A stretch of 7,096 bases of DNA from Rhodospirillales bacterium (lineage in GTDB: Bacteria > Pseudomonadota > Alphaproteobacteria > Acetobacterales > Acetobacteraceae), in the NCBI GenBank assembly GCA_015654825.1, contig JAATGE010000425.1, positions 1 through 7,096 of the forward strand. The letters are read 5' to 3'. Under the pieces are notes generated by a model. That model was not told the DNA's origin. It saw nothing but the letters and a program-made list of their open reading frames with translations, and made no database searches. This document shows positions 1 to 6,793 of the stretch, in pieces; position 1 is the first letter of the stretch; every line of letters starts with the position of its first letter. A program made the position numbers and the translations under genes.

Positions 1-28
1 ACGCAGGCGGCGGCACGCCGTCGGGGGT

Positions 29-48
29 CCAGGGGGCAGAGCCCCCGG
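29..48. repeat. GC-rich palindromic element, copy 1
   Basis: GGGGGC (32-37) and GCCCCC (41-46) form a perfect 6-bp stem around the loop AGA. CC (29-30) and GG (47-48) can extend it past one bulged A. The core matches the elements at 212-228 and 4647-4671, which makes this one of a dispersed family in this genome. It lies downstream of the patatin-like gene's stop, so it may act as a terminator or mRNA 3'-end stabiliser. No T-run follows on either strand, so termination is an inference. Confidence 0.6.
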
Positions 49-64
49 TCGGCGAAGCCCATTA

Positions 65-93
65 ATTCCAACTCGTTGATTCCGTTCTATAAT
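65..93 (+). promoter_or_regulatory. weak candidate promoter with perfect TATAAT
   Basis: A perfect TATAAT lies at 88-93 in the only AT-rich patch at the left end. The best -35 at 17-bp spacing (ATTCCA, 65-70) matches TTGACA at only 3 of 6 positions. A plus-strand transcript from here would run antisense into the 3' end of the patatin-like gene. I see no plus-strand gene that it would serve. Confidence 0.2.
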
Positions 94-107
94 CCTTAGC
101 CTACCCT

Positions 108-2555
108 CTAACGCCGCGCCGCGCCGACGAGGGCCGTTTGTTGACTGGGGTCCGATGGCGGACTCGGAACACACAAAATTGGGGTCTGGGGCCTAAGGCC
201 CCAGCTTGGTGCAGGGGCAGAGCCCCTGGCCTTACTTGCCTGAAGTACCCCACCCAGCCGTTCCGCCTCGCAGCGATTGGTCCGTACGAACGTGTCCTCG
301 CTCTCTGCACCGGCCGGGCCGTGGCCGGCCGAGAGCCAGACGTGGTCGGCCATTTGCCGCGACAGCACCCAGTTCAGCGGGACCGGCTCCTCGCCGCGGG
401 CGCCGAGGTAGAAATGGAAGAAGTTTTGGCTGGGGCTGGCGCACCAGGTGGCGCGGGCGCGGCGCAGCAGGGCGTCGACGTGGCCGGCGCGGGCCTGGTT
501 CAGGCCGACGAGGGGGGCCAGCACGTCCGCGGCCATTTCGGTGGTTGGGGGCTGTTCGGGGCGGAAATCCTCGGCGCCGCAGCGCACGATGTCGTCCGAC
601 GGGGAGCGGGTGCCGTGCACGCCGAGGCCGTTGCCGTAGCCGCTGCCGGTGGCGGCGACGAGGATGGGGGAGGCGCCTTGCCGGCGCAGCCACTCGGCCA
701 GTTCCAGTGCGGTTTCGAGCCCGGACTGGTCGTAGTAGCCGCCATCGATCAGGGCCAGGCCGTCCTGGCCGTGGTGCAGGGGCGGCGCGACGGCGCTGGG
801 TTCCAGCAGCGGAAAGCGGCCGGTGGCGTTGACGGCCGTGCTGATCGGGATATCGGCGCCGAGCTGGGCGAGCAGGTCGACGGCGCCTTCGAACGGCCAG
901 GCCTGGCCGCCGCCTTGCACCGGGGTTAGCAGCACGCGGCCGCCGGTGTCGCGTTCGGTGGCGAGGCCGATCCAGAGCGGCATGGCGGGTGCGGCGAGGC
1001 TGAGATAGGGCGCATCGAGGCGGGTGGGACGCAGGCCGGCGTGGCGGGCGGCGCGTTGGGCGTTGGCTTCGAACGCGCGTTCCAGCGCGGCGGCGCGATC
1101 GCCGCCGCGCATGGGGGCGCCGAACAATGCGGGGGCCCAGCCGATCAGGCTGCGCGGCACGTCGGACAGCACGAAGCCGGCCAGCAGGGGCCCGATGGCG
1201 TCCGCGGCGCCGAGTTCCTCGGCGTAGGTTTTGAAGGGCGTTTGCAGCGCGGGGGGGAGGCGGCAGGCGGCCGGATCGCCGGCGGCGCCGGGGGGTGAGG
1301 TTGCGCGCACCGAGAGGTAGGAGGCGGCGCCGAGCGATCCGCCGGACACCGTGCTGATTGCGAATATCGCGGCGTTGCGGCCGTCGGCTTGCAGGTCGAT
1401 TTCGGCCAGCACGGCGGCACCCCAGAGTGCCGCGCGGGCGGCGCCGCCGGAAATGGCAACGACCACCGGGCGGGTGTGCGATCCGCAGGCGGCCTGCCAG
1501 GCCTGCCAGTGCGCGGCCAGGGTCGGCCGGACGGGCAGGGGGCCCGGCACGGTGCGCATGGCGTGCAGGTTGACGAAGCCCGGGATGAGCAGGCTGACGA
1601 CCAGCAACGTGGAAATGATCGGCGGGCGGCGCACGCCGACTGGGGCGCCGCGGACCCAGACGGCCATGTGCAGGCCGTCGAGCACGAACGAGGCCGCGGA
1701 TAGCGGGCCGAGCATCAGGGCGCAGGCCAGCAGGACGGGCGTCGGGCCGCGCCAGATCGTCCAGATCAGGTTGCGCGGGTCGTCGAGGCGGGCGGCGGGA
1801 AAGCAGCTCGCGGCGGCGGTGACGCTGAATACCGCGACGCTGAGCGCCAGCAGCAGCGAGGCGGGCCAGACGCCGCCCGGGGCGCGCTGCAGCACCTTGC
1901 GGAAGCGGAACGGGGCGCGGCGCAGCCAGATGCGCAGGCTGTAGGTGCTGCGCAGGCGCACCATTTCGTGCGGCAGTTTTACATCGAGAAACACCCGCCC
2001 TGGCATTAGCGTGCGCCGCACCCAGTCCCGCATGCGCCGCCGCCGGTCCACCAGGAACCACAGCGCCAGCAGGCTGACCAGCGTCGCGACGCCGAGGCCG
2101 AGCGCGCCGCTTTGCAGTGCCAGCAGCAGGCCGGTGATGCCGGCGAGCGGGATCGGCGCCTGCGGCACGATGTGCAGCGGCGCTTCCCGCACGAACGGCC
2201 GCTCGCCGTGGCGGCCGAGTTCTACGGCTTCGTCCCAGGCGTGACGGGTATCGGGCAGGTCGAAGCGGGCGGAGAGCGTGGCGCGCGCCCAGTACCAGCT
2301 CAGGAAGCCGAATACGGCCATGCTGGCGGGAAAGGCGGCCCAGGCGCGCCAGGCGTGGGTTTCGGCCAGCGCCGCCAGCATGTCGCGCATTTGCGGCGGC
2401 AGCAGCAGGCCGGCGGCCACCAGGGCCTGGAACGCGAACGGGACCCGCGCGGTGCGGATCAGCGACATCCAGGAAATGTCGTCGCGGCGGCCGGCATCGT
2501 GCTTGATGCCGCGGATGATGGCGGTGCGGCTTTTGCCTGGCGGGCCGTTTTGCAT
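108..2555 (-). CDS. membrane-anchored patatin-like phospholipase family protein
   Basis: This 815-residue protein probably hydrolyses acyl esters of lipids at the cytoplasmic membrane; its substrate is unknown. The N-terminal half carries about six or seven hydrophobic segments (near residues 35-54, 69-90, 134-149, 151-169, 230-248, 272-295 and 312-331). A patatin-like domain follows from about residue 362. [11 protein letters not shown] (369-379) fits the oxyanion-hole loop, TVSGGSLG (402-409) the nucleophile elbow with Ser404, and IDGGYYD (603-609) the Asp of the catalytic dyad with Asp604. The elbow reads T-V-S-G-G rather than classical GxSxG, as in some distant lipase relatives. The start is supported by AGGAG at 2567-2571, 11 nt upstream; Met30 is a weaker alternative. 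The gene is monocistronic as far as visible and divergent from hisC. The last roughly 40 residues are encoded by a palindromic repeat and the sequence beyond it, so the native C-terminus may be nearer residue 770. Family assignment is confident, substrate is not. Confidence 0.85.
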   Translation of the reverse strand: MQNGPPGKSRTAIIRGIKHDAGRRDDISWMSLIRTARVPFAFQALVAAGLLLPPQMRDMLAALAETHAWRAWAAFPASMAVFGFLSWYWARATLSARFDLPDTRHAWDEAVELGRHGERPFVREAPLHIVPQAPIPLAGITGLLLALQSGALGLGVATLVSLLALWFLVDRRRRMRDWVRRTLMPGRVFLDVKLPHEMVRLRSTYSLRIWLRRAPFRFRKVLQRAPGGVWPASLLLALSVAVFSVTAAASCFPAARLDDPRNLIWTIWRGPTPVLLACALMLGPLSAASFVLDGLHMAVWVRGAPVGVRRPPIISTLLVVSLLIPGFVNLHAMRTVPGPLPVRPTLAAHWQAWQAACGSHTRPVVVAISGGAARAALWGAAVLAEIDLQADGRNAAIFAISTVSGGSLGAASYLSVRATSPPGAAGDPAACRLPPALQTPFKTYAEELGAADAIGPLLAGFVLSDVPRSLIGWAPALFGAPMRGGDRAAALERAFEANAQRAARHAGLRPTRLDAPYLSLAAPAMPLWIGLATERDTGGRVLLTPVQGGGQAWPFEGAVDLLAQLGADIPISTAVNATGRFPLLEPSAVAPPLHHGQDGLALIDGGYYDQSGLETALELAEWLRRQGASPILVAATGSGYGNGLGVHGTRSPSDDIVRCGAEDFRPEQPPTTEMAADVLAPLVGLNQARAGHVDALLRRARATWCASPSQNFFHFYLGARGEEPVPLNWVLSRQMADHVWLSAGHGPAGAESEDTFVRTNRCEAERLGGVLQASKARGSAPAPSWGLRPQTPILCVPSPPSDPSQQTALVGAARR
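181..234 (-). repeat. two-hairpin palindromic element, copy 2, inside the patatin gene 3' end
   Basis: There are two perfect hairpins. CTGGGGCC (186-193) pairs with GGCCCCAG (197-204) around TAA, and CAGGGGC (212-218) pairs with GCCCCTG (222-228) around AGA. The second hairpin shares its core with the elements at 29-48 and 4647-4671. Read on the minus strand, its AAGGCCAGGG left flank is the same as that of the 4647 copy. It lies inside the reading frame of the patatin-like protein, where it encodes residues about 774-791. Such elements usually sit between genes, so the overlap is unusual. It may serve as a transcription terminator or RNA stabiliser. Confidence 0.65.
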
Positions 2556-2676
2556 CCGGCGAAGGGCTCCTGGCGCGCCGCGCGGCTTGCGCTGCCGCGG
2601 GCGTTCGCCGATGAAGCCCCGCCATTACCTCACCGCCCCTGAACAAATTGATGCGAAGAAAGCGACGCCGGAGCCC
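2556..2676. promoter_or_regulatory. divergent intergenic region between the patatin-like gene and hisC
   Basis: These 121 bp must carry the start signals for both divergent genes. The patatin-like gene has a clear Shine-Dalgarno AGGAG at 2567-2571 (minus strand). hisC has only a short, close GGAG (2670-2673). I could not find a convincing -35/-10 pair on either strand; the region is GC-rich and the best matches are poor. The hisC frame is open across much of this gap, with an in-frame ATG at 2611, but that ATG has no ribosome-binding site. Confidence 0.4.
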
Positions 2677-3765
2677 ATGACCTTGCGTCCCCGCCCGGAA
2701 ATCCTGGGCATCGACCCCTACACACCCGGCGTTTCGAAGCTGCCGGGCGCGCAGCGCGTGATCAAGCTGTCGTCCAACGAGGGCGCGTTCGGGCCGCCGC
2801 CGGGGGCGCTGCGGGCGATCGAGGCGGCGATCCATTCGCACCGCTATCCGGATGGGGGTGCCACGGCGCTACGCCATGCGATCGCGGAGCGGTTCGGCCT
2901 CGATGCGGAGAAGATCGTCTGCGGCGCCGGGTCCGACGACCTGATCTACCTGCTGTGCCACATCTATGGCGGCGCCGGCACCGAACTGATCATGACGGAG
3001 CATGGGTTTTCGATTTACGCCATCGCGGGGCGCATCGCCGGGTGCGATATCGTAAAGGTGCCGGAACGAAACCTGACGGCGGATGTCGACGCGATCCTGG
3101 CCGCGGTGACGCCGGCGACGCGCATGGTGTTCATCGCCAACCCGAACAATCCCACCGGCAGCCTGATTACCGCGGACGAAACCGCGCGGCTGCGCGCCGG
3201 GCTGCCGCCGCATGTGCTGCTGGTGCTGGATGCGGCGTACGCGGAATATATCGACCGTCCCGATTACGATCCGGGTGCCAGTTTCGTCGATGCCGGCGAG
3301 AATACGGTCATGACCAGGACATTTTCCAAAATGTTCGGGCTGGGGGGGCTGCGGCTCGGGTGGGCGTATGCGCCGGCGCCGGTGGTCGATTTGCTGCACC
3401 GCGTGCGGGGGCCGTTCAATGTTTCGCTGCTGGCGCACGATGCGGGCATCGCGGCGCTGGCCGAGCCCGAATGGGTGGAGAAATCCCGCGCGCATAATAC
3501 GGAGGAGCGCGGCAGGCTGACGGAAGCGCTGAGCGAGGCCGGCCTTCTGGTGCATCCGAGCGAGGCGAATTTCGTGCTGGTCGATTTCGGCGATCCGGCG
3601 ACGGCGGAGGCGGCCGATATGCATTTGCGGGCGCACGGCCTGATTGTGCGGCGCGTCGGCGGGTATGGGCTGCCGCACTGCCTGCGCATTACGGTGGGAC
3701 GCGACGACGAAAACGACCTGCTGATCGCGGCGCTGCGCGAATTCCAGGCCGCCCGCCATGGGTGA
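2677..3765 (+). CDS. hisC: histidinol-phosphate / aromatic aminotransferase (HisC family)
   Basis: This 362-residue PLP-dependent class I/II aminotransferase converts imidazole-acetol phosphate to histidinol phosphate with glutamate as donor. Relatives beside tyrosine-pathway genes also transaminate prephenate or aromatic keto acids. Visible family features are [13 protein letters not shown] (30-42), HRYPDGG (55-61), CGAGSDD (82-88) in the cofactor phosphate loop, ANPNNPTG (154-161), Asp185 in [10 protein letters not shown], Lys218 in [15 protein letters not shown] as the PLP Schiff-base lysine with Arg226 close by, and the C-terminal CLRITVG containing Arg337. The length is normal for HisC. 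I chose the ATG at 2677 because [18 protein letters not shown] matches the usual family start; an in-frame ATG at 2611 would add 22 residues with no ribosome-binding site. It overlaps the next gene by 8 bp, which suggests co-transcription and translational coupling. No other histidine gene is in view, so the aromatic role is plausible but unproven. Confidence 0.92.
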   Translation: MTLRPRPEILGIDPYTPGVSKLPGAQRVIKLSSNEGAFGPPPGALRAIEAAIHSHRYPDGGATALRHAIAERFGLDAEKIVCGAGSDDLIYLLCHIYGGAGTELIMTEHGFSIYAIAGRIAGCDIVKVPERNLTADVDAILAAVTPATRMVFIANPNNPTGSLITADETARLRAGLPPHVLLVLDAAYAEYIDRPDYDPGASFVDAGENTVMTRTFSKMFGLGGLRLGWAYAPAPVVDLLHRVRGPFNVSLLAHDAGIAALAEPEWVEKSRAHNTEERGRLTEALSEAGLLVHPSEANFVLVDFGDPATAEAADMHLRAHGLIVRRVGGYGLPHCLRITVGRDDENDLLIAALREFQAARHG

Positions 3766-4642
3766 GACGCTGTTCGGGCGCCTGGCGCTGCTCGGCATGG
3801 GGCTGATCGGCAGCTCGATCGCGCGCGCGGCGCGGCAGCAGGGCCTGGTGGGTGAAATCGTGGCGCACGCGAAATCGGAGCGCACGCGGGCGCGGGTTGT
3901 GGAGCTCGGCATCGCGGACCGGGTCGAGGCCGATGCGGGGGAGGCGGTGCTTGGGGCCGACTGCGTGATATTGTGCGCGCCGGTGGGGGCGTACGCCGAA
4001 CTGGCCGCGGCGATCGCGCCTTCGTTGCGGGCGGGTGCCATCCTGTCCGACGTGGGCTCCACCAAGCAGAGCGTGATCCGCGATGTGGGGCCGCTGGTGC
4101 CGGAGGGCGTGCACTTTGTGCCGGCGCATCCGCTGGCGGGCACCGAACATTCCGGGCCCGATGCGGGATTTGCCGCGCTGTTCGAAGGGCGCTGGTGCCT
4201 GCTGACGCCGCCGCCGGGCACCGATGAGGCCAGCGTGGCTAGAATGGAGGAGTTTTGGCGGCGGCTGGGCAGCATGGTTTCGATCATGGAGCCGGGACAC
4301 CATGATCGCACGCTGGCGATCGTCAGCCACCTGCCGCATTTGCTGGCGTTCACGATCTGTGGGACGGCGGACGACCTGGAAGGGGAGACGCGGCAGGAAG
4401 TGCTGCAATTCGCGGCGACGGGGTTTCGCGATTTTACGCGCATCGCGGCCAGCGACCCGGTGATGTGGCGGGATGTGTTTTTGAATAACCGGGAGGCGCT
4501 GCTGGAAATGCTGGCGCGGTTTACCGAGGACGCGCAGGCGATGGCGCGGGCGGTTCGGTGGGGGGATGCGGCTTATATCGAGGATAAGATCAATCGGGGG
4601 CGGAAGATACGGCGCTCGCTGATTGAGTTGAAGCAGGCTTAG
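3758..4642 (+). CDS. tyrC: prephenate/arogenate (cyclohexadienyl) dehydrogenase
   Basis: This 294-residue enzyme oxidatively decarboxylates prephenate to 4-hydroxyphenylpyruvate, or arogenate to tyrosine, in the cytoplasm. The N-terminal Rossmann fold shows LGMGLIGSS (12-20), the GxGxxG dinucleotide motif. DVGSTK (98-103) and [10 protein letters not shown] (124-133) are TyrA-family signatures, with His124 near the active site. HHD (181-183), SHLPH (190-194), GFRDFTRIA (222-230) and DPVMWRD (233-239) belong to the helical dimerisation domain. No chorismate mutase or ACT domain is attached, so it is a monofunctional enzyme. The residues after the second Rossmann strand (AHAKSER) lack the acidic residue typical of strict NAD enzymes, which hints that NADP may be accepted. 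The ATG overlaps the hisC stop (ATGGGTGA), as in the known pairing of a HisC-type aminotransferase with TyrC in Zymomonas. tyrA would be an equally valid symbol. Substrate preference cannot be read from the sequence. Confidence 0.9.
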   Translation: MGETLFGRLALLGMGLIGSSIARAARQQGLVGEIVAHAKSERTRARVVELGIADRVEADAGEAVLGADCVILCAPVGAYAELAAAIAPSLRAGAILSDVGSTKQSVIRDVGPLVPEGVHFVPAHPLAGTEHSGPDAGFAALFEGRWCLLTPPPGTDEASVARMEEFWRRLGSMVSIMEPGHHDRTLAIVSHLPHLLAFTICGTADDLEGETRQEVLQFAATGFRDFTRIAASDPVMWRDVFLNNREALLEMLARFTEDAQAMARAVRWGDAAYIEDKINRGRKIRRSLIELKQA

Positions 4643-4646
4643 GGAG

Positions 4647-4671
4647 AAGGCCAGGGCTCTGCCCTGGCCTT
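4647..4671. terminator. perfect hairpin between convergent tyrC and dnaA (palindromic element, copy 3)
   Basis: AAGGCCAGGGC (4647-4657) and GCCCTGGCCTT (4661-4671) form a perfect 11-bp stem around the 3-nt loop TCT. It fills most of the 37-bp gap between the two convergent stop codons. The AAGG...CCTT ends give an A-rich and T-rich foot on each strand, so it could end transcription in both directions, although neither side has a long T-run. Its core is the same as in the elements at 29-48 and 181-234, so this genome seems to use one palindrome family at gene ends. Confidence 0.75.
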
Positions 4672-4679
4672 AAACTTCC

Positions 4680-6170
4680 CTACGACTCCAACATCTCCCG
4701 CAGCAGATCGACGTCTTCGGCGAAATTCACGTCGGTGGCCATCAGCTCGGTGACCCGGGTGACGGCGTGCATGACCGTGGTGTGATCGCGGTTGCCGAAT
4801 TTCTTGCCGATTTCGGGCAATGACCGGCTGGTGAGTTGTTTCGCTAAAAACATGGCGACCTGGCGGGGGCGGGCGACGGCGCGGGCGCGGCGGGCGCTGC
4901 CCATGTCGCTGAGGCGCATGTGGTAATGTTCGGCCACGCGTTTCTGGATTTCGTCGATCGTGACGCGTTTGTCGTGGGCGCGCAGCACGTCGTGCAGCAC
5001 TTCCTGCGCGGTTTCCAGCGTGATCGTGCGGTTGAACAGGCCGGCGTGTGCGATCAGCCGGTTCAGTGCGCCTTCGAGTTCGCGCACGTTGGTGGTGATG
5101 CGGTGGGCGAGGAATTCCATGACTTTGCCGGGCACCGCGGCGCCGACGCGCTGGGCTTTGGCTTCGAGGATGCTGATGCGCAGTTCGTAGGTGGTGGCGT
5201 GGACGTCGGCGACCATGCCGCAGCCGAGGCGGGTGCGCAGGCGGTCGCCGAGGCCGGATATTTCGGACGGCGATTTGTCGGCGCTGACGACGATCTGCTT
5301 GCCGGCGTCCACCAGGGCGTTGAAAGTATGAAAAAACTCTTCCTGAGTATTATCCTTGCCGACCAGGAATTGCAGGTCGTCGATCATCAGCACATCGACG
5401 GAGCGGAGCTGGTCCTTGAATTCGAGCGTCGATTGCGCACGGATTGCGGCGATGAAGCGGTACATGAAGCTTTCGGCCGACATGTAGGCGACGGAGCGGC
5501 CGTTGCCGTTGCGCGCGAGTTCGATGCCGATGGCGTGCATCAGGTGGGTTTTGCCGAGGCCGACGCCGCCGTACAGGAACAGCGGGTTGAAGCCGGGGCT
5601 GGAGGGTTGTTCCGCGACGCGGCGGGCGCAGGCGTAGGCGAATTCGTTCGGTTTGCCGACGACGAAGCTGTCGAAAGTGAAACGCGGATCGAGCGGGCCC
5701 GTCACGTCCTCGCCTCCCCGAAAGCTGCCGGCCGGCGTGCGGCTGGACGGTGTGCCCGGCACGGCGGCCGGGGGCGGCGGCGCATTAATTGCAACGGTTG
5801 TTGCGGGCGGCTGGGTGACGCTTTCGGCGAGGCCGGCGCGGCTGCGGTCGACGCGGATATCGACATGGCGGATGCGTGGATTTTCCTGCTGCCACAGTCG
5901 CGTGATTTTCTCACCGTAATGGGTGCGCACCCAGTCGCGCAGAAAGCGCGACGGCAAATGCACCGTCACCTCGTCGCCATCGATGCCGACGAGCGTCATC
6001 TGGCGCAACCATGTTCGGTATTCCACATCGCCAACGTCCGCCTGCAGGCGACCGCGAATGCGGGCCCACTGCGTTGCGATTTGCGGTTCGGCGCCGTCAG
6101 CCAAGATCGCCATGCCGGATGAGTCCGGCGTTATCCAGATGCCGCTCGTGCCCAAGAGACGGATCCCCAT
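4680..6170 (-). CDS. dnaA: chromosomal replication initiator protein DnaA
   Basis: This 496-residue AAA+ ATPase binds DnaA boxes at oriC, melts DNA and recruits the replicative helicase. All four domains are visible: domain I (about 31-105, QWARIRGRL onward), a Pro/Ala-rich linker (about 106-160), the ATPase core (about 161-372) and the DNA-binding domain IV (about 400-496). Key motifs are Walker A GGVGLGKTHL (201-210), Walker B LMIDDLQF (261-268), the box VII arginine-finger region RTRLG (312-316), sensor 2 NVRELEGALNRL (361-372) and the signature FGNRDHTTVMHA (458-469). After RTRLG the usual aromatic residue is replaced, giving G-C-G. The start is uncertain. The ATG at 6170 has only a poly-G Shine-Dalgarno-like run (GGGGGG, 9 nt upstream). 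The ATG at 6113 (Met20) would give 477 residues and a more typical short lead before domain I. The gene is downstream of rpsT on the same strand and converges on tyrC. Confidence 0.97.
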   Translation of the reverse strand: MGIRLLGTSGIWITPDSSGMAILADGAEPQIATQWARIRGRLQADVGDVEYRTWLRQMTLVGIDGDEVTVHLPSRFLRDWVRTHYGEKITRLWQQENPRIRHVDIRVDRSRAGLAESVTQPPATTVAINAPPPPAAVPGTPSSRTPAGSFRGGEDVTGPLDPRFTFDSFVVGKPNEFAYACARRVAEQPSSPGFNPLFLYGGVGLGKTHLMHAIGIELARNGNGRSVAYMSAESFMYRFIAAIRAQSTLEFKDQLRSVDVLMIDDLQFLVGKDNTQEEFFHTFNALVDAGKQIVVSADKSPSEISGLGDRLRTRLGCGMVADVHATTYELRISILEAKAQRVGAAVPGKVMEFLAHRITTNVRELEGALNRLIAHAGLFNRTITLETAQEVLHDVLRAHDKRVTIDEIQKRVAEHYHMRLSDMGSARRARAVARPRQVAMFLAKQLTSRSLPEIGKKFGNRDHTTVMHAVTRVTELMATDVNFAEDVDLLREMLES

Positions 6171-6188
6171 TCATTACGACCCCCCATA

Positions 6189-6259
6189 CCGACAATAAGG
6201 CAAGGCAGCATTGTTCGGAGGTGGAATACCCTCCGTCACTTCGTTCCTGACCTTGTCGG
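6189..6259 (-). other. nested inverted repeats in the dnaA leader
   Basis: The inner hairpin is CGGAGG (6216-6221) and CCTCCG (6230-6235) around an 8-nt loop. An outer pair is CCGACAATAAGG (6189-6200) and CCTTGTCGG (6251-6259), complementary over 9 bp with a 3-nt bulge. Together they could fold the leader RNA just upstream of the dnaA start at 6170. A folding program is needed to judge stability. Confidence 0.4.
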
Positions 6260-6284
6260 CATACCGGCCTGCGCCAGCCGGCAA

Positions 6285-6382
6285 AAGCTAAGTCAGAACG
6301 CCGGACCTGGCAATTGGAATTTTAGCATTCGTTAAGAAAGTGCAGTATTCAGCCGGAACCTGCAAAGACAATGCATAGACAA
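6285..6382 (-). promoter_or_regulatory. candidate dnaA promoter region
   Basis: Two weak sigma-70-like pairs face dnaA. One is TTGTCT (6366-6371) with AATACT (6344-6349) at 16-bp spacing, 4 of 6 matches each. The other is TTGCCA (6308-6313) with TAGCTT (6285-6290) at 17-bp spacing, 5 and 3 of 6 matches. A tandem repeat TTGTCTATGCA/TTGTCTTTGCA (6361-6382) overlaps the first -35 box and could be an operator. TTAA-N7-TAAA at 6321-6335 is one base off the CtrA consensus. None of these is strong alone. Confidence 0.3.
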
Positions 6383-6430
6383 GCACTGCCCCCGTCATCC
6401 CTTTGATTTGCCGATTACTTTACCGCTACT

Positions 6431-6486
6431 GTGGCGCCGCCCCGCGCCACCCGGCGGTATCGGCGTGGCTATTTGGCGCCACGCCG
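6431..6486 (-). terminator. two hairpins downstream of rpsT, candidate terminator or attenuator
   Basis: CGGCGTGGC (6461-6469) and GCCACGCCG (6478-6486) form a perfect 9-bp stem with an 8-nt loop, 10 nt past the rpsT stop. GTGGCGC (6431-6437) and GCGCCAC (6444-6450) form a second perfect 7-bp stem. No T-run follows either on the minus strand, so they are not textbook intrinsic terminators. They could protect the rpsT mRNA 3' end or partly terminate before dnaA. Confidence 0.5.
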
Positions 6487-6496
6487 GGAAAGCCTT

Positions 6497-6772
6497 TTAG
6501 CCGGCCGGAGCCGACAGGGCCTTCACGCGCGCCGAGAGGCGCGAGAGCTTGCGGGCGATGGTGTTGATGTGGACAACACCCTTCGTTGCCGCGCGCTGCA
6601 TTTCGGGCTGCGCCTCGGTCAGGGCCGCGGCGGCGGCTTCTTTGTTGCCGACGGCGATTGCCGTTTCGACCTTCTTTACGAAGGTGCGCATGCGCGACTT
6701 GCGCGCCTGGTTGCGCGCGGTTCGCTTTGCTGTCTGCCGGATGCGCTTTTGCGCGGACGCGGTATTCGCCAT
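6497..6772 (-). CDS. rpsT: 30S ribosomal protein S20
   Basis: This small basic protein of 91 residues binds 16S rRNA early in assembly of the 30S body. It begins [21 protein letters not shown] and continues with [13 protein letters not shown] (28-40), which matches the S20 pattern of Lys/Arg-rich helices (compare MRTFIKKV in enterobacteria). The C-terminal [19 protein letters not shown] also fits. The length is right for the family, usually 85-92. No Shine-Dalgarno sequence is visible in the 25 nt before the ATG. In E. coli, S20 represses its own translation through a weak start region, so a poor start may be functional here. The gene has its own promoter (6908-6936) and a leader with three 19-bp repeats. 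rpsT next to dnaA is common in alphaproteobacteria. Confidence 0.96.
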   Translation of the reverse strand: MANTASAQKRIRQTAKRTARNQARKSRMRTFVKKVETAIAVGNKEAAAAALTEAQPEMQRAATKGVVHINTIARKLSRLSARVKALSAPAG

Positions 6773-6793
6773 GGATCTGGTCGCAATCAGTTA

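Larger units (their letters stand above)
6171..6496. other. rpsT-dnaA intergenic region, no gene
   Basis: I see no protein-coding gene in these 326 bp. On the minus strand, from rpsT towards dnaA, it holds two hairpins (6431-6486), a tandem 11-bp direct repeat (6361-6382), an AT-richer stretch (about 6310-6350) that probably holds the dnaA promoter, and nested inverted repeats in the dnaA leader (6189-6259). There is no cluster of TTATCCACA-type DnaA boxes, so I do not call an origin here. Confidence 0.7.

Noticed and set aside
1..107. Possible tRNA or small RNA gene in the left-end gap
   Set aside because: No cloverleaf arms, T-loop motif or CCA end are visible. The only structure is the short palindrome at 29-48.
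2611..2676. Upstream in-frame ATG at 2611 as the hisC start
   Set aside because: It has no Shine-Dalgarno sequence and would add 22 residues unlike family N-termini. The ATG at 2677 gives the expected [15 protein letters not shown] start.
232..2841. A second long minus-strand open frame of about 869 codons overlapping the patatin-like gene
   Set aside because: It encodes an Arg/Pro/Ala-rich low-complexity product with no recognisable motif. Such frames arise by chance opposite or beside GC-rich genes; the patatin frame has real catalytic motifs and a ribosome-binding site.
2869..4443. A long minus-strand open frame (about 524 codons) opposite hisC and tyrC
   Set aside because: It is antisense to two confidently assigned genes, spans their junction, and shows no domain. 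High GC content removes stop codons in the antisense frame.
4920..6122. A long plus-strand open frame (about 400 codons) opposite dnaA
   Set aside because: It is antisense to DnaA, whose motifs are complete. The product is Gly/Ala/Asp/Val-rich without recognisable family features.
6171..6496. Chromosome origin (oriC) next to dnaA
   Set aside because: I found no cluster of TTATCCACA-like boxes and no clear AT-rich unwinding element; only one near match exists, at 6131-6139. In many alphaproteobacteria oriC is elsewhere. GC-skew analysis of the whole chromosome would decide.
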